DNA from: Paenibacillus sp. FSL H8-0048
GTDB taxonomy: Bacteria; Bacillota; Bacilli; Paenibacillales; Paenibacillaceae
DNA length: 64,000 bases
Reading direction: 5' to 3'
Assembly: GCF_038002825.1 (NCBI RefSeq)
Contig: NZ_JBBODF010000001.1
Span: 1,302,001 to 1,366,000, forward strand
Position numbers and translations under genes: made by a program. Shown here piece by piece: positions 16,999 through 25,329 of the stretch (the stretch's first letter is position 1; every line of letters begins with the position of its first letter). The notes below the pieces were generated by a model. That model was not told the origin of the DNA. It saw only the letters and a program-made list of their open reading frames with translations, and did not search any database.

Positions 16999-17646
16999 AT
17001 GAAATTTTTCTTGGATACCGGAAATATTGAGGAAATCAAACGTATTACCCGCCTCGGATTAGTGGATGGCGTAACGACGAACCCGTCGCTGATCGCCAAG
17101 GAAGGCAGATTGTTTAAGGACGTAATCAAAGAGATCGTAGCTATTGTCCCTGGTCCTGTAAGCGCTGAGGTTATCGGTCTTACAGCTGAAGAGATGCTTA
17201 AGGAAGCTTACGAGATCGCTGAATGGGCTCCGAACGTGGTCATCAAGCTGCCTATGACCGAAGATGGTCTGGAAGCTTGTTATGAACTGACCAAAAAAGG
17301 CATCAAAACCAACGTAACGCTAGTATTCTCCGCTGCTCAAGGCCTCATGGCCGCCAAGGCAGGAGCAACTTATATCAGTCCGTTCGTCGGACGTCTGGAT
17401 GATATCGGTGTAGACGGCATGAAGCTGATCAAGGATCTGAAGACGATTCTGACCAACTATGACCTGAAATCCGAGATCATCGCCGCCAGTATCCGCAATA
17501 TTGCCCATGTAGAGCAAGCTGCCATCGCCGGCGCACACATCGCTACCATCCCGGGCTCACTCCTGCCATCACTCTGGAAGCACCCGCTGACCGACAATGG
17601 GATTGAACGCTTCCTGAAGGACTGGGAGAAGGTTCCACAGGTTTAA
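16999..17646 (+). CDS. fsa: Fructose-6-phosphate aldolase / small transaldolase (TalC-like)
   Basis: 215 residues, the compact length of the MipB/TalC group rather than full-size transaldolase. It has the start [16 protein letters not shown], the [13 protein letters not shown] loop, [15 protein letters not shown] with the Schiff-base Lys83, and [33 protein letters not shown]. The reaction is a dihydroxyacetone or glyceraldehyde-3-phosphate aldol transfer. Excellent ribosome site (AGGGAGGATAC). Its own terminator has been split by an insertion sequence (see 17665-17678 and 19385-19400). Confidence 0.95.
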   Translation: MKFFLDTGNIEEIKRITRLGLVDGVTTNPSLIAKEGRLFKDVIKEIVAIVPGPVSAEVIGLTAEEMLKEAYEIAEWAPNVVIKLPMTEDGLEACYELTKKGIKTNVTLVFSAAQGLMAAKAGATYISPFVGRLDDIGVDGMKLIKDLKTILTNYDLKSEIIAASIRNIAHVEQAAIAGAHIATIPGSLLPSLWKHPLTDNGIERFLKDWEKVPQV

Positions 17647-17664
17647 AAACAAAGCTAATCTTTC

Positions 17665-17678
17665 AAGCCCCCTTCCGC
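17665..17678 (+). terminator. Left arm of the interrupted fsa terminator
   Basis: AAGCCCCCTTCCGC pairs (12 of 14 positions) with GCGGAGCGGGGCTT at 19385-19398, which is followed by TTTTT. The two arms and their T-run would form one normal terminator if the insertion sequence and one copy of the duplicated loop were removed. Confidence 0.8.
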
Positions 17679-17712
17679 ATTCTGCGAGGCCACTGAAAAA
17701 GTCCAACATATA

Positions 17713-17760
17713 AAAAGGTATAGTCCTTCAATAAAATTGAAGAGGCTGTACCTTTTTTTA
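17713..17760 (+). terminator. Inward-facing hairpin at the left end of the IS
   Basis: An imperfect stem (AAAAAGGTATAG against CTGTACCTTTTT) with an inner stem CTTCAAT / ATTGAAG and a run of seven T. It would stop transcription entering from fsa, and so replaces the broken fsa terminator and shields the transposase from outside promoters. The transposase promoter TATAAT starts immediately after it. Confidence 0.75.
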
Positions 17761-17796
17761 GTATAATGGAATTATCATGAAAGCGGGTGAGTGCGG

Positions 17797-19248
17797 ATGA
17801 TTCGGCAACAGCAAACTTTGGTTCTGAGTCCTTATGCGGCACTGTATGACATCGTCGTGCCGAAGGACAATGTGCTCCGTCAAATTAACGAACGGGTGGA
17901 CTTCACTTTCATATACGAAGAACTGGAAGAAAAATACTGTTTGGACAATGGACGCAACGCTATTGATCCTATTCGCATGTTTAAATACTTGCTTCTGAAA
18001 GCGATCTTTGAATTGTCTGACGTCGATATTGTCGAGCGTTCGAAGTATGACCTCTCGTTCAAATTTTTCCTTGGCATGGCACCAGAAGATTCGGTAATCG
18101 ACCCAAGCTCCCTGACGAAATTCCGCAAACTGCGGCTGAAGGACATGGATCTGTTAGACATGCTTATTGGTAAGACGGTAGAACTGGCCATCCAGTTGAA
18201 TATTATTCAGAGCCATTCCATTATTGTTGACGCTACGCATACGAAAGCCCGTTACAATCAGAAATCTCCGAGAGAGATTTTGCAAGATCGTTCCCGGAAG
18301 TTACGAAAAGCGATTTATTCTATAGACGAATCCCTGAAAGAGAAACTTCCCGTCAAGAACGTAGTCGATACGCTCGAAGAAGAGATCGAATATTGTGAGA
18401 AGCTTGCCAAGGCCGTCGAGACGCAACTTGAAATTGCCCAATTGCCAAAAATTACGGAACCGCTAAATCTGCTCAAAGAAACTACAAGCGATAATGTGGA
18501 ACAGCTACGCATTTCAGAAGATCAAGATGCGCGTGTCGGTCACAAGAGCGCGGACACGTCGTTCTTTGGCTACAAAACGCACCTCGCTATGACCGAGGAA
18601 CGAATCATTACAGCTGCCATAATCACGACTGGAGAGAAGAATGACGGCAAGCAACTACAGACGCTCATAGAGAAAAGCAAAATGGCGGGCATGGACGTGA
18701 AGACGGTGATTGGCGATAGGGCATACTCAGAAAAAGACAATATCGCTTACAGCAAACATAACAATATTGAATTAATTGCAAAATTGAATCCGCAAATCAC
18801 ACAAGGCGGACGTAAGAAAGAAGATGAATTCGAGTTTAACAAAGATGCAGGAATGTACGTATGTAAGGCGGGCCATATGGCGATTCGGAAAGCCAAACAA
18901 GGAAGGAAGAAAGAAGGCGGAAAAAATCAAAGGGAAGTATACTACTTTGATGTAGAAAAGTGCAAGAGTTGCCCTTTTAAGGAAGGGTGTTACAACGGTG
19001 GAGCCAGCAAGACGTACGCTGTAACCATGCTGTCGGACGAGCACTCCGAACAAGCTGAATTTCAGGAAAAGGAGTACTTTAAAACCAAGGCGAAAGAACG
19101 ATACAAAATTGAAGCGAAGAACAGTGAACTGAAACATCGACACGGGTACGATGTAGCGTCGTCCTCAGGTCTTTTAGGGATGCAACTGCAAGGTGCTATG
19201 GCGATATTCGCCGTTAATCTGAAGCGAATATTGAAACTGACAGAGTAA
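17797..19248 (+). CDS. IS1182-family transposase (DDE type)
   Basis: 483 residues from the ATG that has GGGTGA six bases upstream; an in-frame GTG lies two codons earlier. N-terminal DUF772-like domain (FTFIYEELEEKYCLDNGRNAIDPIRMFKYLLLKAIFELSD). The DDE core has VDATHTKA (Asp145), VIGDRAYSE (Asp307) and KNSELKHRHGYD (Glu444). A Cys-rich insertion (CKSCPFKEGC) is typical of the family. The frame is intact. A TATAAT box lies 30 bases upstream of the start, with a poor TTGAAG -35. Lower GC than the neighbouring genes fits a mobile origin. Confidence 0.95.
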   Translation: MIRQQQTLVLSPYAALYDIVVPKDNVLRQINERVDFTFIYEELEEKYCLDNGRNAIDPIRMFKYLLLKAIFELSDVDIVERSKYDLSFKFFLGMAPEDSVIDPSSLTKFRKLRLKDMDLLDMLIGKTVELAIQLNIIQSHSIIVDATHTKARYNQKSPREILQDRSRKLRKAIYSIDESLKEKLPVKNVVDTLEEEIEYCEKLAKAVETQLEIAQLPKITEPLNLLKETTSDNVEQLRISEDQDARVGHKSADTSFFGYKTHLAMTEERIITAAIITTGEKNDGKQLQTLIEKSKMAGMDVKTVIGDRAYSEKDNIAYSKHNNIELIAKLNPQITQGGRKKEDEFEFNKDAGMYVCKAGHMAIRKAKQGRKKEGGKNQREVYYFDVEKCKSCPFKEGCYNGGASKTYAVTMLSDEHSEQAEFQEKEYFKTKAKERYKIEAKNSELKHRHGYDVASSSGLLGMQLQGAMAIFAVNLKRILKLTE

Positions 19249-19279
19249 ATGACAAGATTAAAATAAGAGGAAATACATG

Positions 19280-19325
19280 AAAAGACGGCTATTCTCCCAT
19301 AGCATTGGGAGGATAGCCGTCTTTT
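19280..19325 (+). terminator. Transposase terminator
   Basis: A 19-bp stem with one G-T pair (AAAAGACGGCTATTCTCCC / GGGAGGATAGCCGTCTTTT) and an 8-base loop, directly after the transposase stop and inside the IS. Confidence 0.9.
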
Positions 19326-19384
19326 CATTACCGCTTTTTCGTACTTTTTAAAAAAATCGTAAGTTATTCAGTGGCCTCGCATTC

Positions 19385-19402
19385 TGCGGAGCGGGGCTTT
19401 TT
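19385..19402 (+). terminator. Right arm of the interrupted fsa terminator
   Basis: GCGGAGCGGGGCTT plus TTTTTG, complementary to 17665-17678. It now lies 1.7 kb from its partner and cannot act as a fsa terminator. Confidence 0.75.
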
Positions 19403-19435
19403 GTGTGGCAAAGGAGCTTGAACTCCCCCGATCAA

Positions 19436-19538
19436 TGATTAGGTGGATTTTCTCCACTAGTTTAAGAAGGAAATCCATAAAAACAAATGACCTTTTTCCA
19501 CCTAATGCTGCATTAGGTAACACGGGCAGCATTCAAGC
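19436..19538. repeat. Intergenic inverted repeats (GTGGATTTTCTCCAC type)
   Basis: GTGGA-TTTTC-TCCAC forms a short hairpin, and TTAGGTGGA here pairs with TCCACCTAA about 60 bases on. A further CCTAATG-CTG-CATTAGG hairpin follows. A very similar AGTGGATTTTTTCCA string occurs at 51919-51933, so this may be a dispersed intergenic repeat. Confidence 0.55.
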
Positions 19539-19570
19539 GCTGAATTTGGCAGAGCGTGCTCCATTCCTCC

Positions 19571-19613
19571 TTGACCCATTTAATTGTTATGCTTATAATT
19601 GTTATAACAATTA
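19571..19613 (+). promoter_or_regulatory. Promoter and MarR operator of the MarR/MFS pair
   Basis: TTGACC (19571-19576), a 17-base spacer and TATAAT (19594-19599) form an almost perfect SigA promoter. A perfect 18-base dyad, TAATTGTTATAACAATTA (19596-19613), overlaps the -10, and an extra half-site TAATTGTTAT sits in the spacer. This is the expected position for repression by the MarR protein encoded immediately downstream. Confidence 0.87.
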
Positions 19614-19635
19614 AATGCAAAGGAGCAGTTCATCT

Positions 19636-20079
19636 ATGACTCTTTCCTCTCCCCAGCAATTCCTTGGCTTCCTGCTGGGCTCGACCCACCGGCGAATCTC
19701 AGTGAGCTTCGCCCGGGCGCTGAAGCCGTATGACATCACACCCGAGCAATGGTCCACCCTGCTGATGATCTGTGACCGCAGCGGAGTCAACCAGAAGGAG
19801 GTTGCTGTTGCCTCCGCCAAAGACCAGCCAACCACCGCCCGGATCGTGGAGCTCCTGCTTAAGAAAGGCTTCATTACCAAAACGGCCAACCCGGAGGACC
19901 GCAGGGCGTTCCAGCTCTATGCCACCGGAGAGGGACGGGCGTTAATTGAGAACACTATAGCCCTGGAGCAGCAGACTATAGATTTGGCTGTAGCCGGGCT
20001 TGAGCCGCAGCAGCTTGAAGATCTCCGCAGTATGCTGGAGCAGATCTATCACAACACCGGAAATATACATCAGGAATAG
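19636..20079 (+). CDS. MarR family transcriptional regulator of the MFS efflux gene
   Basis: 147 residues. The start was set at the ATG that has AAAGGAG 11 bases upstream; an earlier in-frame ATG lies before that site. Winged-helix core: DITPEQWSTLLMICDRSGVNQKEVAVASAKDQPTTARIVELLLKKGFITKTANPEDRRAFQLYATGEGRALIE, with the typical PEDRRAF wing. It is followed 12 bases later by the MFS gene. A perfect dyad overlaps its own promoter. A standard local repressor of efflux, inducer unknown. Confidence 0.92.
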   Translation: MTLSSPQQFLGFLLGSTHRRISVSFARALKPYDITPEQWSTLLMICDRSGVNQKEVAVASAKDQPTTARIVELLLKKGFITKTANPEDRRAFQLYATGEGRALIENTIALEQQTIDLAVAGLEPQQLEDLRSMLEQIYHNTGNIHQE

Positions 20080-20091
20080 GAGTCAACCCAA

Positions 20092-21288
20092 TTGAATCAA
20101 TCCTCTGAACGTCTATGGACCACATCCTTCATTACACTGACCCTTTGCAACCTTCTGCTGTTCATAGGACTGCAGATGACCTTATCTACCCTTCCTGCTT
20201 ATGCGGAAAGTGCTTTGCAAGCTTCACCCGTGCAGGTTAGCCTTGTCACCAGTCTGTTCGCCCTCAGTGCGATTGCCTCCCGCCTCTTCTCCGCCAGAGC
20301 CTTGGAGAAGGGCGGGCGCAACCTGCTGATCTTCCTCGGCCTTGCCGTTTCCTTGTCTGCGGTAGCGGGCTATTATTTCGCAGGCAGTATCCTCACCCTG
20401 CTGCTGTTCCGCATCCTGTTCGGCATAGGCTTCGGTATGGCCAGCACAGCGTTCCCGACCATGGCCTCCGATGTCATCCCTATCCGCCGGATGGGCGAGG
20501 GCATGGGCTACTTCGGATTATCCACCAGCCTCGCCATGTCGGCTGGCCCGCTGATCGGACTCAGCCTGCTGCAAGGACCAGGCTTCGGGTCCCTGCTCCT
20601 GGGGACGGCTGTCGCGCTTGCTCTGATCCTGCCGATGGGCTTCCGCCTGGCGAAGTCACTGCCTGGCGGTCATTTGGAGCCGTCCGCAGTTCCGGCTGCA
20701 GCTGCCGGAAGCAATCCTTACCGCAGGCTGCTGCTTCCCTGCCTGCTTAACTTTCTCTTATCCATCTCTTACGGCGGCCTGCTCGGCTTCCTGGCGCTCT
20801 ACGGGCAAGAGACGCACCTCCAGCATATCGCTTACTTTTTCCTGTTCAATGCCGTAGCTATTGTCGTGATCCGGCCGCTCTCCGGCAGAATCTACGACCG
20901 CTACGGTGCGGCTGCCCTGCTCATCCCCGGAAGCCTGTTCATCATCGCCGGTCTGCTGCTGCTCTCCTTCGCTTCTACAACGGCGGGCTTATTCCCGGCC
21001 GCTCTATGCTACGGCTTCGGCTTCGGCTCCATGCAGCCTGCGCTCCAGACCTGGATGATCCAGTCTGTCGAGCCGCGTCAGCGCGGGTTAGCCAACGGGA
21101 TGTTCCTGAACTCCCTGGATCTCGGTGTCGCCATCGGCTCCATGCTGCTTGGTGCTGTCGCCATGTTCACCAGCTATGCCGTAATGTACCGGTACTCCAT
21201 ATTGGCACCTCTCCTGCTGCTCGCTGTCTATCTCTTGGTACTCGTGACCCGGCAGAATAGTAAACGTAAAGCTGCCTTAGAGGGATAG
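20092..21288 (+). CDS. Major facilitator superfamily transporter (drug/metabolite exporter type)
   Basis: 398 residues with about 12 hydrophobic helices. The first (FITLTLCNLLLFIGLQMTLSTLPAYA) and the RALEKGGRNLLIF loop (a degenerate MFS motif A position) are visible, and a GFGMASTAFPTMASDVIP segment sits in helix 4/5. It starts with TTG preceded by ATAGGAG, 12 bases after the MarR stop. Its pairing with a MarR repressor and clean operator implies inducible efflux. Substrate unknown. Confidence 0.9.
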   Translation: MNQSSERLWTTSFITLTLCNLLLFIGLQMTLSTLPAYAESALQASPVQVSLVTSLFALSAIASRLFSARALEKGGRNLLIFLGLAVSLSAVAGYYFAGSILTLLLFRILFGIGFGMASTAFPTMASDVIPIRRMGEGMGYFGLSTSLAMSAGPLIGLSLLQGPGFGSLLLGTAVALALILPMGFRLAKSLPGGHLEPSAVPAAAAGSNPYRRLLLPCLLNFLLSISYGGLLGFLALYGQETHLQHIAYFFLFNAVAIVVIRPLSGRIYDRYGAAALLIPGSLFIIAGLLLLSFASTTAGLFPAALCYGFGFGSMQPALQTWMIQSVEPRQRGLANGMFLNSLDLGVAIGSMLLGAVAMFTSYAVMYRYSILAPLLLLAVYLLVLVTRQNSKRKAALEG

Positions 21289-21353
21289 CATTACGCTTAC
21301 GTGAAATAGACAAAATCACCCTGTGGGCAAATAAGATTACCTTCTCACGAGCT

Positions 21354-21535
21354 CAACGTATGCTGTTTTTGACATACATCCAGGCCGTGTACCTGCTGGC
21401 GAACACAATGTATGCTGTTTTTGATATACATTTGGTCCATATGCCTACCTACGAGTACAACGTATGCTGTTTTTGCCATACATTTGGTCCATATGCCTAC
21501 CTGCGAGTACAACGTATGCTGTTTTTGACATACAT
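21354..21535 (+). repeat. Four tandem 52-bp repeats with an internal palindrome
   Basis: Cores start at 21354, 21406, 21458 and 21510, a spacing of exactly 52 bases each time. Each core carries GTATGCTGTTTTTG followed by a CATAC-type arm; copies 2-4 then read ATTTGGTC, and copies 2 and 3 continue CATATGCCTACCT. Arms GTATG / CATAC can pair around the T-rich loop. Isolated similar units occur at 3567-3593 and, more weakly, around 34010-34075. The stretch lies in a 347-base gap between the MFS gene and helD. An open frame across it is an artefact of the repeat. Confidence 0.88.
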
Positions 21536-21593
21536 TTGGTCACACACACCTTTTCCACAGCAGCAAGAAACTATGGTTCCCTAATAAAAAGAC

Positions 21594-21627
21594 AAAACCG
21601 CCTCGCGTCAAACGCGCAGGCGGTTTT
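21594..21627 (-). terminator. Terminator of helD
   Basis: AAAACCGCCT pairs with AGGCGGTTTT, with a nested CGCG stem in the loop, directly after the helD stop on the minus strand and followed there by a T-rich tail. It is convergent with the MFS gene and could serve both. Confidence 0.85.
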
Positions 21628-21635
21628 ATAGTTAC

Positions 21636-23993
21636 TCACTTCTCCTGGGTACCAGCCGTAACCGTTTCACGCACAGCAGCAGGCATGAACGGGCTTGGCT
21701 GTCCCAGACTGTAGATGTGAAGCAGATGCATCGCCCGGGTACAGGCGGTATAGAACAGCTTACGTTCATGTTCACGCCCGTATTTCTCAGCGGAACCGTC
21801 ATAGATGATTACGGCATCGAACTCGACACCCTTGGCGAGGTAGGCTGGAAGCACCAGCGTCCCTTTTTGAAAATTAGGCGTTTCCTTCGTGACCAGCCGT
21901 ACCGGCAGCCGCTTCTCCAGTTCACCGTGCACCTGTGCACTCTCTTCTGCGGTCTTGCAGATTACGGCCACATAATGATAACCCTCCGCATGAAGCTTAA
22001 GCACATCCTGCTCCACGAAGGAGAGCAGATCGTCCTCACTGTCCACCACCGTCAGAAGCGGCTCCTCCCCCCGGCGGTTAAAGGGTACAATCTTCTCGCC
22101 GCCGGGAATCATCGCCCGCGTGAATTCAACAATCTCATACGTTGACCGGTAGCTGCGGGTCAAAGAGATCACCTCAGTGTTCTCTTCACCGTAGATACTC
22201 ACCAGCCCGGCCAGATCTCCCAGTACCTCGCCTTGGGCATAGATCGCCTGGTTCAGGTCGCCCAGCACGGTCATTTTGGCCCGGGGAAACAGACGGCGCA
22301 TGAATTCCAGCTGGAACGGCGAGTAGTCCTGTACCTCATCGACAATAACATGACGGATCAGCGTGTTCGTCCGGAAGCCCTGGCTAAGCTCCTTCAAGTA
22401 CAGGAACGGTGTCGCATCTTCATAGGCCAGCTCATTCCCCCTGATCGCAGTAAGCGTCTGCGCACAGATCTCATCCCACGCTTCAGGCAGCGGCTGGCGG
22501 GTATCCAGGCTCTCTATCAGCTCACGATCCTCGAATAAGCGGCTGTACAGCGCCTTCACATCCACGAAGCGTCCGCGCTTGGTCCAGCCGCGCAGCGGCT
22601 TGAGACGCTGGCTGACTACGTAGCGGGCAAGTAAGATTCGCTCCGCATCATAATCATCGAAGCTGTCATTATGTCCTCCGCCCTTGCGGCGCATCTGGTT
22701 ATAGGCCCGCTGATAATCGCTGTTGTCCATCAGCTCAATCTGCTCGTCTACCCATGCCGCACTCCGCTCTTCTGCGCCGAAGGCCGCAATTTTTTTGAGC
22801 AGCCAGCCCGTCATCAGTTCAATCCGGTTCGCCAGCTTGATGCCCGGGTCATAGCTGTAGAACTGGCGCTCCATCTCTTCCTTAGAGGCAACGGCCTTCC
22901 CCTGGAACATCAATGGCTTGAACAGCATGCCTTCATGCTCCAGCAGATTCACATATTGCCGGATGGCGCTAAGGAAGGCTACTGATGATTTATAAGCAAT
23001 GCCCTCACGGCGAATGTAGGCTTCCTCCCCGTCCGGGGCATTCAGCAGACTCTCCGTCTGGCTGAACACATCCTCCAGCTGAAATTCATGGCCCAGCCGG
23101 TGTTCCAGATACATCTGGAAGGTGGTCTGCTGCATGTTCTCTTCCCCCAGCTCAGGCAGCACCGTGGATACATAGCTGTTGAACAAGGGGTTCGGCGAGA
23201 AGAGCAGCATCTGATCTGCCTGAAGCACCTCGCGGTATTTGTAGAGCAGATAGGCTACCCGCTGGAGCGCCGCTGATGTCTTGCCGCTCCCCGCGGCTCC
23301 CTGCACAACCAGCATCCGGCTCCGGTCATTGCGGATGACCGCATTCTGCTCCTTTTGGATGGTGGCTACGATCGATTTCATCCGGTCATCGGCGCTGTGA
23401 CTAAGCACCTGCTGAAGCAGCTCATCGCCGATGGTGACGCCCGTGTCGAACATGACTTCAATCTCACCGTTATCAATCACAAATTGCCGCTTCAGCTCCA
23501 TGGTGCCTGTAATCTGTCCGCCTGGCGTCTCATAGGAAGCAGGTCCCGGCGCCCCGTCATAATACAGGCTGGAGATGGGCGCGCGCCAATCGTAGATCAG
23601 GAAGGTTCCGTTATCCTCCATCAGCGAACCGATGCCCAGATAGATAGTATCAGCCGCAGCATCCCCTGCCTCCGAGAAATCAATCCGGCCAAAATAGGGC
23701 GATACCACCAGCTTTTTATATTTTTTGAGCGCCTTGCTGGATTGCAGATGATGGCGTTCGCGTTCGTTCAGAATCTGTGCCTGCTGCCGCAGACTGGTTG
23801 AAGTCTCCCCCAGGTCGTCGGGGCTGCTGAAGTTCACTGTGACCTCTTCCCAGAAGTCTTTACGCATATCCACGACATCCGTGCGGTGGAGACCCAGCTC
23901 CTCTGACAGCAGCCGGATATGGGCAGACAGCAGCCCCGTGATGCCGTTTACCCGCTCCTGCTCCTTTTGCCACTCGTGATCATGTTTATCCAA
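21636..23993 (-). CDS. helD: HelD-type UvrD-like helicase (RNA polymerase recycling factor)
   Basis: 785 residues. An N-terminal coiled-coil arm precedes the conserved IYDWRAPISSLYYDG block diagnostic of HelD. The 1A domain has the Walker A VVQGAAGSGKTSAAL (about residues 229-243); motif II is VIVDEVQDYSPFQ, and GDLNQAIYAQGE and SLTRSYRSTYEI are motifs III and IV. The C-terminal part has KGVEFDAVIIYDGS and FYTACTRAMHLL. HelD removes RNA polymerase stuck on DNA in an ATP-dependent way. Length agrees with the B. subtilis type. It is a single-gene unit. Confidence 0.93.
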   Translation of the reverse strand: MDKHDHEWQKEQERVNGITGLLSAHIRLLSEELGLHRTDVVDMRKDFWEEVTVNFSSPDDLGETSTSLRQQAQILNERERHHLQSSKALKKYKKLVVSPYFGRIDFSEAGDAAADTIYLGIGSLMEDNGTFLIYDWRAPISSLYYDGAPGPASYETPGGQITGTMELKRQFVIDNGEIEVMFDTGVTIGDELLQQVLSHSADDRMKSIVATIQKEQNAVIRNDRSRMLVVQGAAGSGKTSAALQRVAYLLYKYREVLQADQMLLFSPNPLFNSYVSTVLPELGEENMQQTTFQMYLEHRLGHEFQLEDVFSQTESLLNAPDGEEAYIRREGIAYKSSVAFLSAIRQYVNLLEHEGMLFKPLMFQGKAVASKEEMERQFYSYDPGIKLANRIELMTGWLLKKIAAFGAEERSAAWVDEQIELMDNSDYQRAYNQMRRKGGGHNDSFDDYDAERILLARYVVSQRLKPLRGWTKRGRFVDVKALYSRLFEDRELIESLDTRQPLPEAWDEICAQTLTAIRGNELAYEDATPFLYLKELSQGFRTNTLIRHVIVDEVQDYSPFQLEFMRRLFPRAKMTVLGDLNQAIYAQGEVLGDLAGLVSIYGEENTEVISLTRSYRSTYEIVEFTRAMIPGGEKIVPFNRRGEEPLLTVVDSEDDLLSFVEQDVLKLHAEGYHYVAVICKTAEESAQVHGELEKRLPVRLVTKETPNFQKGTLVLPAYLAKGVEFDAVIIYDGSAEKYGREHERKLFYTACTRAMHLLHIYSLGQPSPFMPAAVRETVTAGTQEK

Positions 23994-24080
23994 TTCATTT
24001 CATCCCCTTCGGAAGGTTGACTAACAATGTTACCAACTCTGTAGCCGTTTTACAAGTTTTTGCTATATATATCTCGCGCT

Positions 24081-25142
24081 CTAAATTTTCTCACTCAGCA
24101 CTGCACTTTCCTTATCATCAGCGTTCATCCGGTGGATCTGGTCAGCCACCTTATCGAGACGCTCCAGCTGATAGCCGTAGTCATAGATGGCCGCAGCCAC
24201 CACCGACAGCCGGAGCTGCCCGGATTTCTGCGGATCATACCCGTTGATGGCGGATTTCAGGAAGCGGTCATTGTCCTCCGCCAGCGGCTCCGAATCATTG
24301 GCTCCCGGCTTCAGCTTATCCTCGAATTTCAGCAGAATGTACTCATGGTACTTAATCAGCTGCTCCAGATGACGGTCGAACAGCTCATCCGTTTGCTCCG
24401 TCCGGTCGGCCTGGAAATAGTGCCGGTCAATCGCCTCAAGCACCTGATAGCCCTTTTGCAGGGAATTCAGCAGGTTTTTGTATACCACCATCTGTCTCGT
24501 CTGACTGTATTTAGCCCTGCGGAGCTGCTTCTGCTCCTCTTCGAACAACGCGTACTTGTCAGCCAGCGCCTTAATTGCGCCCTCCAGGCCGTTCTTCTCA
24601 TCCCGGAACACACTTTCCTTCATCTCATGCGACACCGCCGTGCGCAGCAGCAGCGATAAGCTGGTGAACACATTCTCGATCTGCTGGATGTACTGCTTGC
24701 GCGGCTGGGGCGGAAATACAGTGATATTGATAATAAAAGCCGACAGAATCCCGGTCAGGGTCAGCAGGAACCGGGTTAAGGCGAACTGCCACTGGCCGGA
24801 AGCCTCCATGACAGAGATGACTGTGACCAGCGTCAGGCCGATGGTGTCGGCGCGGTTCATTTTCATGCTGATCATAATCACCAGGATACATACCAGTCCA
24901 ACCGCAATCGGCTCATTGGAGAGCAGCATTCCGCCAAGCAGCGCTATCACGGCCCCCATCGTGCTGGTCTGGATCTGATCGAGGAAATACCGCCATGATC
25001 TGTATATGGAGGGCTGCATGGCAAAGATTGCCGCAATAGCCGCACCGACAGGAGAGGCGAAGTTGAATAGAACGGACAAATAAAGGGCAAGCGTTACGGC
25101 CATTCCTGTTTTGAGTATGCGGGCACCGAAAGCCAAGTCCAT
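24081..25142 (-). CDS. FUSC/aromatic-acid-exporter family membrane protein
   Basis: 353 residues from the ATG of MDLAFGARILKTG; the family N-terminus is normally GARIxKTG, so the nine residues before it are doubtful. The SD (GGGAGGG) abuts this ATG and is better placed for a TTG two codons on. Four to six helices in the first half (VALYLSVLFNFASPVGAAIAAIFAMQPSIY, TMGAVIALLGGMLLSNEPIAVGLVCILVIM) precede a cytoplasmic helical half (IRKQYIQQIENVF to LRLSVVAAAIYDYGYQLERLDKVADQI). Members export aromatic acids or are uncharacterised. Confidence 0.83.
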   Translation of the reverse strand: MDLAFGARILKTGMAVTLALYLSVLFNFASPVGAAIAAIFAMQPSIYRSWRYFLDQIQTSTMGAVIALLGGMLLSNEPIAVGLVCILVIMISMKMNRADTIGLTLVTVISVMEASGQWQFALTRFLLTLTGILSAFIINITVFPPQPRKQYIQQIENVFTSLSLLLRTAVSHEMKESVFRDEKNGLEGAIKALADKYALFEEEQKQLRRAKYSQTRQMVVYKNLLNSLQKGYQVLEAIDRHYFQADRTEQTDELFDRHLEQLIKYHEYILLKFEDKLKPGANDSEPLAEDNDRFLKSAINGYDPQKSGQLRLSVVAAAIYDYGYQLERLDKVADQIHRMNADDKESAVLSEKI

Positions 25143-25329
25143 CCCTCCCAAGAGCTTGAAGCTTATCATAATTACTGCGGATGTTCATCCTTTATGTATA
25201 TCATTTTATTACCCATGAACTGCGCTGGCGAATTTTAGTATGTCTTAAGCCGGGCTTCAGGATTCTTTCAGCTTTCAGGGAATACTGTTATACCGGGTAG
25301 TAACTACAACCAACAGAAGAGGTGTATCC

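Larger units (their letters stand above)
17687..19377 (+). mobile_element. Complete IS1182-family insertion sequence (about 1.69 kb)
   Basis: The ends are imperfect terminal inverted repeats: AGGCCACTGAAAAAG on the left and the complement of TTATTCAGTGGCCT on the right. Both sides are flanked by the 11-base direct repeat CGCATTCTGCG (17676-17686 and 19378-19388), itself a dyad, which is the loop of the fsa terminator. One full-length transposase gene lies inside, with a hairpin at each end. Everything expected of an intact, recently mobile element is present. Confidence 0.9.

Noticed and set aside
19436..19538. CRISPR-like array
   Set aside because: The inverted repeats are not regularly spaced and do not recur as direct repeats with unique spacers.
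21354..21535. CRISPR array
   Set aside because: The 52-base units are similar along most of their length, with only four copies and no unique spacers.
21360..21584. Plus-strand open frame across the tandem repeats
   Set aside because: It is made of the 52-base repeat read in frame, has no ribosome site, and its product is repetitive and low-complexity.
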